Below are positions 56,240 through 64,000 of a DNA stretch of 64,000 bases, piece after piece. A model generated the notes under the pieces. It had not been told where the DNA came from, searched no databases, and was given only the letters and a program-made list of their open reading frames with translations. The translations under genes were made by a program, and so were the position numbers. Source of the DNA: Dipylidium caninum (lineage: Eukaryota; Platyhelminthes; Cestoda; Cyclophyllidea; Dipylidiidae); contig QEYB01000798.1 in assembly GCA_017562135.1 (NCBI GenBank), positions 62,001 to 126,000 of the forward strand, given 5' to 3'. How positions within the stretch are numbered: position 1 is the stretch's first letter; the number at the start of each line of letters is the position of its first letter.

Positions 56240-57560
56240 CACCTTTTCAAATGGTGCCAGAGTGGTGCAGGACAGAATCACAAACTCCTGCGAATAAGAG
56301 CGTAGAACATATGCTATAACATCAACTTCATCTGCGCAACTGAATTCTTCGTGGCAACGCGCGTGTAGGTGAAATGAGTGGAGCAGAATTCCTGTAATCC
56401 CCACTTTTAACGTAGCAGTTAAGGATTGTTGTGTTTGAGGACAACAAACAGGGGCTTACCGATCTTTGAATGATGAAATTGCCGAAGAGATCAGGTCTGT
56501 GAACAGCCCTGCTATCCTTCACGTTGACATGAACACATCTGTGCTTCTATTTTCCCCACAATTCTCTCCCCTTCGGGGATATCAGAATTGACATCCCGCC
56601 TACTTACCACTGGGCACATAAAATACTTCCCATCGAAGTTGACCTCAGTCCCGTCTACTAGGCGAGGCCAACTGATGATTTTTCTCTTAACAAACAACTG
56701 GATTCTTATGAGCAGAGAGTCCTCAAATGACTCGGGTGGCGAGTCAAGAATAACGTTGAAGTGGTCTTCAGGAATCTCTACGTTAAAGCAAAGACTACCT
56801 GAATTTTTGCCTGAAAAATGAATATTTCCCATCTTCTTCATATCGCTTTTACGCTCTGGAGGTGGACGCATATTAACCAGGAGCGTGAGCGTGGTATTGC
56901 TTTGCACACAATTTCATCGGATCATCGGACCAATGTAAGCTGATGGTGGGACTTCGAGTGGCACGTTTTCTAACTATCTTCTTAGCAAGAGCAATCGAGG
57001 CCCCACATTTTTGACCAATGTGAGATCCAACGGGAGATCTGACGGGAGCCTACGCAAAATGTAATGAATGCCCTGGTACGGGGTTCTCATATACTAAGCA
57101 TTTCACTTGGCTTTGACTGATCCTCCTTAACCACCTTCCGCTTTGCGGAGCAGTAACAAACAAACGATTGTTCTTCTTGATATGCTCTTTCATTCATCCC
57201 CACATTCTCCCCCATAATTCCTTTAATGGGGAGCTTTCACTCAAGCTCATTCACAGTAGGTCATGAGAAGGCCCTGTGGTATCAACCAACGATCCTGCTC
57301 ATTAGGCTGCGTTCAGTGACGCATAATATCCCCCTTATTTTTGCCTCCGTAAGCTAGTTTAGTAGCCTCAGTTGGCCCTTTCTCTTGCTTTGACAAACAT
57401 ATTCAGAATGCGCTTTTGCAGCGTGTTAAGATCAAGGCAGTTCATGGTTTGTTTTTCAGCAGATTGATGAGAATTTTTGTTGACACGGGCCACAGCGTGG
57501 TCTCTCCCAGTCTGAACTGGGTCAATTTCACAAAATCTTTTTCGTTAGCCGCTAATTTCC
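56240..57560 (-). CDS. 'Family 2' gene, inverted and best preserved copy
   Basis: Minus strand. Upstream exon-like part at about 57,555-57,460 (Phe-Val-Lys-Leu-Thr, Thr-Thr-Leu-Trp-Pro). Large part 56,930-56,610 with the same protein as 33,464-33,761, identical in the long open frame, ending at a GTAAGT donor. Then a part at about 56,355-56,241 reading Glu-Glu-Phe-Ser-Cys-Ala-Asp-Glu-Val-Asp-Val and Cys-Thr-Thr-Leu-Ala-Pro-Phe-Glu-Lys before GTGAAA. The last part is frameshifted in the 34.0 kb copy but open here. No signal peptide or known domain identified; the complete gene model is uncertain. Confidence 0.4.
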
Positions 57561-57569
57561 CCTTGTGTA

Positions 57570-58120
57570 CCGTCAACTGGAGCGATATGAGGGCTAAATG
57601 CGTGGTGAAACTACTCGGTGAATAGTGTTCTCACGATGAGCGGAGATTGGATGAAGGAAAACCAGTCGTCTGTTGGTGCTACGGATGGCCTCGATGGGAA
57701 GGTATGGCTGCCATGTCATAATGCAGATGAATGATGAGGTTCATTGAGATACAAATGCAGCAAATACCGTGGAGTCACTGAGGTGGTAAGTGCAAAATGA
57801 GATTAAAGTGTTCATAACCAAAATTTCGAAAAACTTCCCATAGTACTCCCACCCCATTGGTGAGCACACTCTTCGTTGCTAGCGAATGATTCAATAATTT
57901 GGCTGTAAGTTTGAAAAGGGCAGATTTTGTCAGATTAAATAGGACACATGTGAAGAATATAGAGGTCACTTTCGTGCGATAAAGGAGACTCAAACCGGTG
58001 ATTTGGCTATCGCACTCAAGGCGATAATTGGCACCTTATTTATTCAGCAGACAAGCCAGAACGATGGGCTGTAAAGTGAGATTGCTTCTATGCATACTTC
58101 CTTGCAACGCCAATTTGGTT
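57570..58120. other. Intergenic, nothing recognised
   Basis: A 72-codon minus frame at 57,775-57,993 has no support. Nothing else seen. Confidence 0.35.
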
Positions 58121-58186
58121 TATCTGGCACACGCTGACGTGGAAGCATTATCACACCTGCCGCAATGATTTCTTGGGAAGGATATC

Positions 58187-58985
58187 GTTGAGTCGAAAAG
58201 CGGCACCTGAAATAGATGAATTAAAACCCCCCACCAAAACTTCCTCTCTAATGACCTCCTAGAGACTTGCCAACGACACATCCGTGACTCTATGCAGCAT
58301 TTAATATTTCCTAAGACCCGAGAAAAAGACTCCTCGCGGAACGCCCTGTCAACTGGAAATATTCCAGTGAATCCAAATGCCTCAATGACGTAGGCGTTGC
58401 GGAACAGCTTCTTGGATATGAAATGCATTGGAGGGTGGAAATTGGGGTTATTTTAGGCGACATTACCCTTGACACTTCTGAGTGCTGCGAACGAGGTCAA
58501 AAGGAAGCTCTTCAACTGGCGCTAAAATTCCAAAAAACAACCATCCTCATCAACTCCACTCAGAATGGTTCTTCATTTGGATTTTTACCAAAGCGGCGGG
58601 CAAGTACTGTGTTCAGAGGAATGTCTCTTGAAAGTTTCGAAAGGTCAAGTTCTTCGCCACTCCCATTATATTGTGGTGCTCGTTTGACAATTTTCGGCGA
58701 CTGACAGGGTGGTGTGTGCCGAGAGAGTTGCATCTTATGTGGGCGGCTTACAATGCAGCGAGAGAGGCACGTGGTGGGGGAACGGAGGACGTTAAGTTAC
58801 CCTTGAGCACTCTAGAAGTAGCGACATTGCATTCCGCTTCTGTCTCATGCGGTGCCCTTGAACATGCGGAAACGATGAGGTGGGAGGTGAGGAGGCCAAG
58901 CAGACGGACTATCACGAAGGTACACATATCGCCGAGCGCTACCTTCTTACGAGACTCCTTTCTCTCCTCCCCTTTTATATAGACC
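58187..58985 (-). pseudogene. Family member N: intact promoter and exon 1, decayed exons 2-3
   Basis: Minus strand. TATATAA at 58981-58975. ATG at 58927; exon 1, 58927-58801, is 127 bases as in A, open, with signal peptide Met-Cys-Thr-Phe-Val-Ile-Val-Arg-Leu-Leu and Ala-Cys-Ser-Arg-Ala-Pro-His-Glu-Thr-Glu, then a GTAACT donor in phase 1. Exon 2 (about 58,711-58,467, GTAATG donor) has lost the AG acceptor and the frame. Exon 3 (about 58,409-58,187) keeps Asn-Ala-Tyr-Val-Ile-Glu-Ala-Phe-Gly-Phe-Thr-Gly-Ile-Phe before frameshifts and a stop. Confidence 0.6.
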
Positions 58986-59246
58986 TTGCTAAAAATTGCT
59001 TTTGTTGTGTGTTGATGTGGCCAATGCGCTTGGTGAAACAGTAGAGACGAAGCCAGTTGTTGGACCATAAATTCAGGTCGCGACCGCCATTGTAGATCAT
59101 CTAAACACCACTTCACTTTGTCTTCTCCCTTCTTCACCAAACACAAATCACACATCTGCGTAGGTTATGGAAAGTCAGGATTTGTCACCTACCGCTGCTG
59201 CAACTCTGCCATCTCTTCAGTGCAATACGTGCGTGTCTGATCTCAC

Positions 59247-59711
59247 CTGTCTAGGACGTCTGGTAATTCCCAATTCTGTGATTATTTTCTTCGACTGAAG
59301 TAGACACACAAGGACCAAATTCTTTCCACTGTTCTCAAGGGGACTCATTCCACTGCCGATTGTCTTTAGCAGAGAAAAGGACTTTCCAAATCCAAGAAGT
59401 TGTCTATCACTTCTCTCCATTATTGGCGTATAGAGGAAAATATTGACACCACGTTTGGAAACTCACCCAAACATGGTTAAATGGTGAGATCGTTGTAAAG
59501 TGGGCATATCAACTTGTGCCCCTTTCAAGTTGAAGTTGGGGATTGTGGGTGCCAATGACCAGTTTACGAGCTGTCCGTTTGTAGCGAAAGAGCTAACAAA
59601 AGCAGTGTGGTCACAGATGGCGGAACATAAGCCCTCCACTAAGGCAGGTGCCATGGGTTGGAATGGGACAAATTGTGGTGAAATCAGAGTCTCGTCGACA
59701 TTACCACCCAC
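59247..59711 (-). CDS. Two exons of an unknown gene
   Basis: Minus strand. A frame open for about 80 codons (59,711-59,467) ends at a strong GTGAGT donor. A 63-base intron leads to 59403-59247, which stays in phase (Gly-Gln-Leu-Leu-Gly-Phe-Gly-Lys-Ser-Phe) for 52 codons and ends at another good donor (GTGAGA). Joined coding sequence of about 130 codons with matching phases (2, then 0) is unlikely by chance. Neither protein part is recognisable to me. Later exons could reach into the region upstream of N. Confidence 0.4.
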
Positions 59712-60050
59712 TCAGTAACCGCTCCACTTGTCTGAGAGTCGCATGAAACGCAACTGATGTCTTTGGTTTTCACCTCTTCCCTGTATTAGGCTGAGTTCAC
59801 AACACTCTGTCCATGTGACTTGTAGCTGTGTTGTTCGGCCACGCTTGACACACACAGTACTACTTTCTTTCCACGACACCCTGTTGGTCGTCAAAAATTG
59901 CGGCTATGCATCAGGATATGATGATCATCATGAGACACTCGGAGTATTAGACCTTCTGAGGCAGGAGAATTAAGAATGGCGTCCGAAAAGCATTTTCGTC
60001 TACCTATTTGGTGAACACAGTTTGGCTAAGACATTTGAAGCGTATTTCAG

Positions 60051-60611
60051 TGAATTGGAAGGGGTTTGATGAGAATCCAATTTCTGTCACTTCATTCAGG
60101 CTTCGATGTACATACGCAGGTAAGCTGTAGCCAACTACATGTGCTGACGCCTATTTTCTTCATTCAATCCCTGTTGAATGACCACTCTTCTGAGTATGCT
60201 ATTGTCCCAGATCGAAGCGCGAGCCTCATGCCTTCCCACCTGACTTGCCGCACTATGAGTCTCCACCTTAGTTCGCTTGCTCAATGTGCACACACCATTC
60301 TATCAGTTGTGGATGGCTTTTCGTCAGTCCTTCTACTCCTACCGCCACACCGGCACACATTCCGCACAAGTGACACCTACCGTTCCAACATTAACTGAAG
60401 CTTCCGCCACTTTCCAGACTTTCGATTGTAGCCTCACAGATCAGGCGGGTCTCCTTGCGTACCGCATTAGGGTGAGCACGAAATGTGAGTTTTAAAACTG
60501 CTCCCTATACCACTTCACACTGTCTACTTTTGGTAGGACAAAAAGGATACTGGAAACCGCTTTTGCACGGTATACGTCCAAGTCCCGATCGCAGATACCT
60601 TGCCCGATTAA
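60051..60611 (+). CDS. Possible multi-exon gene end, unknown
   Basis: Plus strand. Exon-like 60051-60119 between 'tttcag' and GTAAGC contains Asn-Trp-Lys-Gly-Phe-Asp-Glu-Asn-Pro. A second, with start uncertain (60,195 or 60,270), ends at 60471 before GTGAGC with Asp-Gln-Ala-Gly-Leu-Leu-Ala-Tyr-Arg-Ile-Arg. After a 65-base intron, a third, 60537-60611, reads Asp-Lys-Lys-Asp-Thr-Gly and ends in a stop. The last two join in phase 0. No family recognised. With the minus-strand exons at 59.2-59.7 kb it would form a head-to-head pair. Confidence 0.3.
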
Positions 60612-61840
60612 CAAGTTCAGTCGCTGTCCGTGGTTTGATGAAAGAACACAGGACAGCAGCACGCATTGCCGAACCCAAATGTTGCCTCCAATGTGTGTTT
60701 CAGTGAGTATGAATGAGACGGACTTTTACGAATTAGAGCCACTTCGAAGTGGCAATCAACTGAATGGCCGCCTCACCTGGCCTCCTCCCTTCCTCTGTCA
60801 CCGTTCCCGATTGCTTCACAGCGTCGCATGCAACTCAATCGACGCCTCTTCTTCCTCTTTCCGCCTCTTCTCTGCATAAAGTTAACTTCGCACCATTTTT
60901 TCCGCGTGATGCAGAACACAATTGTTGCGTCGTCTGCTCTCTGTACTTACCGAAAAATTGCCGCTATAAATAAGGAAATGACGAGGTTTTTCGGGGCACT
61001 TGGCGCATGAATGAAACCTCCAAATACACTCTCAGTGAGGTAGGCGTCCATGAAGATTATTTGTCAGTATCTGAAGCAATAGAGGTCAGTAATTGGAGGA
61101 GTCGTCTTAATGATAACTCCTCGAACTTCCTCACCGGCATCCGACCATGAGGGTCGAAGTGTGTGTACATAGTTGGTATTGTGTCTGCAGAAAATCCTAA
61201 AACAAAAAGGAGACCCTTTATTCCGAAGTGGTGGGCACTTGTTGAAGAATTATAAATAATTGTGGCATGAGTGAAGTAGAAAGGGAGGAAGCTCGGAGGG
61301 CGAGAGCGAATTTCGAATCGTAGTGTGGTGGTGTGCGGTTGAAACGAACGTGTCATTGAATCAACAGCTCAACGTGAACTTAACGTTTCATTAGCGTAAA
61401 TCGTCGAAATCGTCGAAATCGAGCCCATTTTCGGTGAGGATGAAGAAGGTGTGTCTCAACCATTGTTAAAACTTTACCAGCTCGTACCTGCCAATAGTGG
61501 ATTCCTACAGCAACGCATGCATTCCTGCCCCATTCGATGCCACTTGCTGGTCCACTTGTTGGAGGACAGCATGGCGTACTGCCTTGCCTCGGTGGCGTGT
61601 CCAGTCTACCAAGAGCGCTCAGTAGTCGTTTACGTGAGCACCCTCTTCGTTTATTTGCACCAGCTAATTCTCCACGCGTAGGGGCTCTAGACCTCCCGTC
61701 ACGAGATTGGCAAGGTAAATTCAGATTCCCACACAGTTTGGGCTTTGCCTTCTTTGTCAGCGCATTTCTTGAAGAGTGCTCAGATAATTCTGTCAACTAA
61801 TTTCGACGGGTGTATCGAAGCTTGGCACTAAGGGGAAATA
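60612..61840 (+). other. Region of overlapping open frames
   Basis: 60,973-61,153 is open in one frame after 'aaataag' (Phe-Arg-Gly-Thr-Trp-Arg-Met-Asn-Glu-Thr). 61,399-61,681 is open for 94 codons (Ile-Glu-Pro-Ile-Phe-Gly-Glu-Asp-Glu-Glu). 61,537-61,800 is open in a second plus frame and 61,380-61,796 on the minus strand. A (cgtcgaaat)n repeat begins the stretch near 61,402. At most one of these is coding. I cannot choose. Confidence 0.25.
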
Positions 61841-61849
61841 AGTACAAAC

Positions 61850-61990
61850 AGCAGCTTTCCCAGGGTGGATCTCATGTATCGTTTGCTCCAACTGGCTACT
61901 GGGGCGGTCAGCAAAGACTGACGCAAGTCCAATAAGCAGTCTAAACTTACAGTTTCGTGAAATTGCGTCACCCCAGAGCATATATAAACA
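61850..61990 (+). promoter_or_regulatory. Type 2 promoter of gene O
   Basis: The module ('ctcatgtatcgtttgctcc', 'ggggcggtcagcaaagactgacgc', 'gtccaataagcagtctaaact') ends with a TATA box 'catatataaac' at 61,979-61,989, 46 bases before the start codon of O. It is the only module copy with an undamaged TATA box and a gene directly behind it. Confidence 0.6.
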
Positions 61991-62034
61991 GCTTTACTTA
62001 AAGTAGACTTCCGAGAAACCAGCCTCTTCTTACG

Positions 62035-62830
62035 ATGTCGGCTCATTTGGTAGCCTGTCTGCTAGCTTTGCTGCCTTGTCTTGTCAGTGTTTATTGCCTG
62101 CTCCACAAAGCCACTCGAGACAGAATTGATGCTGCCCGTGAACAACAGTCAAGTACCCACAGGTTACCTCCTTTGCCTCATTCTCCCCCACCACATCCGT
62201 TTAGTTTGCCAATGTGTCTCATGTCTTTCAGGACTGTGTAGACCGTCGAAGATTGTTGAATTATCAACATGATGTCTCCAGCATCATCGAGTCTCTGATC
62301 TTCGGATTTTTTCCGCTACATGCTGATAGAGGGCAATGTAAATGAACCCGTTTGGTGGACTAATTTGAACAACGCCACTCGAAGATTGCATTGGTCAATG
62401 CCGTGCCGACAAACGAGACGGTTGAGTTTACCACACTTCTCGAAAGGCTGTCTTTTAATTTCTTCATACCAAACGACATATATCGCCGGTAAGTTCTGAT
62501 AAACTGATCGTATTTGGCGTCTTCTCTCTTGTCTCTCCCAGGCATTTTAATGGTGCTTATACCATTCTCCAATGGCGGTTCAGCGGGCTATTGCAATATA
62601 ACGCCTCGTCAGGCGAGGTTTCTGTTAGGAGTACTTGGAACCACACGGTGCAGGATACAGTCGCCATGAACCATTTCCTCGATCACAAGGAAACAATGCG
62701 AATGGCAATTTTGTGCAAGTTTAAGAAGTTCATTTCCGGTGCATCCTGTCGTGTGACGCAGTGACCCGCTACTACGCTGATCTCTATCTCTCCCCCTTCC
62801 CCTTCATAACCGCTTCTCTCCCTCAGTAAA
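62035..62830 (+). CDS. Family member O, splice sites intact, exon 2 frameshifted
   Basis: Exon 1, 62035-62162, has signal peptide Met-Ser-Ala-His-Leu-Val-Ala-Cys-Leu-Leu. Exon 2, 62232-62488, has Leu-Cys-Arg-Pro-Ser-Lys-Ile-Val, Tyr-Met-Leu-Ile-Glu-Gly, Trp-Trp-Thr-Asn-Leu and Leu-Ser-Phe-Asn-Phe-Phe-Ile-Pro. Exon 3, 62542-62764, is fully open: His-Phe-Asn-Gly-Ala-Tyr to Gly-Ala-Ser-Cys-Arg-Val-Thr-Gln-stop. AGTAAA is at 62825-62830. Exons 1 and 2 are each one base longer than the family norm; exon 2 needs three indels (one in a T6 run) to be read through. Exon 3 and all splice sites are clean. Functional if the indels are errors, otherwise a recent pseudogene. Confidence 0.6.
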
Positions 62831-63088
62831 GCGTTCCTGTTTGAATGCCGATGAACGACTCCTCACTGTCTAACGACATTAGTTTAGCGCAGCAGTAGAC
62901 TGGGGCTTTGCACGCTTGTCTGTTATACCCAGGCACTGTCCTATCCGTGTGATTTGGGGAAAATCTTCACTGTGTGAGGTGCTCACCACGAGCCACCCTC
63001 CCTTGACTGACTCACTATTTATCGGCGCTAACTAGTGCTTAAGCGTTAGAGGTTCACACGAGGGCCGTCGAGATGTTTTGCCGCTACC

Positions 63089-63364
63089 TCAACTTGACGA
63101 AAACTCAACTGCGCAACCAACATCCAGTGAAGCCGCCTCATCAAAGGTCTTCTTCTTCAGCCTAACCACTGCATCTTCTGCCAATAGCGACTCTTTAACG
63201 CGCATATTGACATGACTCTCTCGAGCTACTTCTGAATCTACCTCACTTTTGAAGTAATATATCGTGGAGCGGGCACCTGTCACTCTCGGTGCCTCGGAGG
63301 GGTAGGGAGAAATATCGACGCAACTGACTAAAACCTTCATAAATTCCAGCGATGCACAGATCAT
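63089..63364 (-). CDS. Hypothetical ORF, coding-like
   Basis: ATG at 63,364 opens 91 codons to a stop at 63,089. Composition is coding-like, acidic and basic residues alternating in the second half (Val-Arg-Leu-Lys-Lys-Lys-Thr-Phe-Asp-Glu-Ala). Near the start, Pro-Ser-Glu-Ala-Pro-Arg-Val-Thr recalls the beginning of fibronectin type III domains, but the rest does not confirm this. No signal peptide. Confidence 0.35.
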   Translation of the reverse strand: MICASLEFMKVLVSCVDISPYPSEAPRVTGARSTIYYFKSEVDSEVARESHVNMRVKESLLAEDAVVRLKKKTFDEAASLDVGCAVEFSSS

Positions 63365-63545
63365 TGTAGGTCATGAGTTTTCATCGTAATGTCGCCAACA
63401 TCATCAAAGACTGGGGTTTGCGGTTCCATTGGACGTGATGGAGTTCAGTAAATTTAAGCCACAGAGACGTAACCTCCTTTGTCTGCACGGAAGTGAGAAG
63501 CGAAGACCTCGCCCGTGACTTTTTGAGTTGGAGTAACGAGGTATC

Positions 63546-63887
63546 ATGGAAGCCACTCAACTATCTCTGAAAGTGAAACTTCCGATCATTCAAAATCTTC
63601 AATCAAGACTGTCCTCCATGTGGATTACTCCCAGTAGACCAGCGCGTATCGCGTTTTGGATCTTTCACAATAAACACGTAACTATCTCCGGAATTGTCTT
63701 TGTGAGGATAGACAATCATTTTAGCTCGCCTTACCTACTGGGATGCACATTGCTGCACTTGAGAAAGCCAAGTCGACAGTACCGACATCATGTATACCTC
63801 AACAAATCGCATTTGACTTTGGTTATCCTCATGAACACGAGTTCTCCGAACTGGTTAATAGAGGTCCCCTTTGGTCGGGAAGAGTAA
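63546..63887 (+). CDS. Hypothetical ORF, unknown
   Basis: ATG at 63,546 opens 113 codons to a stop at 63,885. Basic, with a hydrophobic middle (Thr-Ile-Ser-Gly-Ile-Val-Phe-Val). No paralog in the window, no promoter or splice evidence. It could be a chance frame. Confidence 0.25.
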   Translation: MEATQLSLKVKLPIIQNLQSRLSSMWITPSRPARIAFWIFHNKHVTISGIVFVRIDNHFSSPYLLGCTLLHLRKPSRQYRHHVYLNKSHLTLVILMNTSSPNWLIEVPFGREE

Positions 63888-64000
63888 GGGTTTGAGCTTG
63901 AGCAATATTCGAGAAACATCCTCTGTTCTATGGTCCCTAAGCCACTAATCTCCTACAAAGTATAGACTTCAACTAATGCAATTTTATCTAGTCTCGGTGC

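Overview
This window looks like nuclear DNA of an invertebrate animal. Genes are broken by very short introns (about 50-90 bases, GT-AG). Several start with secretion signals behind TATA boxes, and AATAAA-type polyadenylation signals lie about 50-90 bases after stop codons. There are no bacterial operons, rRNAs or tRNAs that I can see. One recognisable housekeeping domain (dynein light chain roadblock) and several mariner-like transposase remnants are present. A parasitic flatworm (tapeworm-like) is my best guess from the short introns and the expanded, secreted, family-specific proteins, but nothing in the window proves the taxon.

The dominant content is one multigene family that I cannot name. 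The complete members, A (120-864) and B (9415-10129), encode secreted proteins of 200 and 189 residues from three exons: a signal-peptide exon, an exon of exactly 256 bases starting with a Cys-Gln-Pro motif, and an exon of exactly 220 bases ending in an Ala-x-Cys-x-Leu-Thr tail. Intron phases are 1 and 2. More than twenty further copies, fragments or single exons lie on both strands (M, R, S, C, D, E, Q, K, F, G, I, L, U, H, T-type exons, J, N, O). They range from nearly intact (O, E, H) to eroded. At least two types of promoter region are duplicated with them. The region reads as a birth-and-death gene cluster with many dead copies.

Laid over this are segmental duplications. Block 20.8-26.5 kb is repeated at 44.96-52.3 kb; each copy carries a mariner-like remnant, an unidentified 'family 2' gene and a roadblock dynein light chain. 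The 51.2-51.7 kb roadblock copy is the better preserved. Part of the block recurs at 4.2-5.1 kb. A block at 33.12-33.91 kb is repeated almost exactly, inverted, at 56.47-57.26 kb. Block 2.82-3.56 kb is repeated at 18.35-19.08 kb, and 0-1.2 kb at 43.3-44.5 kb.

The right end (59-64 kb) holds other possible exons of unknown genes plus gene O. The long stretches 7.3-9.3, 10.6-12.3, 19.4-20.8, 28.6-31.1, 34.1-35.7, 36.7-37.4, 39.1-40.5, 41.8-42.9, 46.4-46.9 and 54.45-56.2 kb contain no gene that I can support strongly. Many copies differ by single-base indels in homopolymers, so some apparent pseudogenes could be sequencing or consensus errors.
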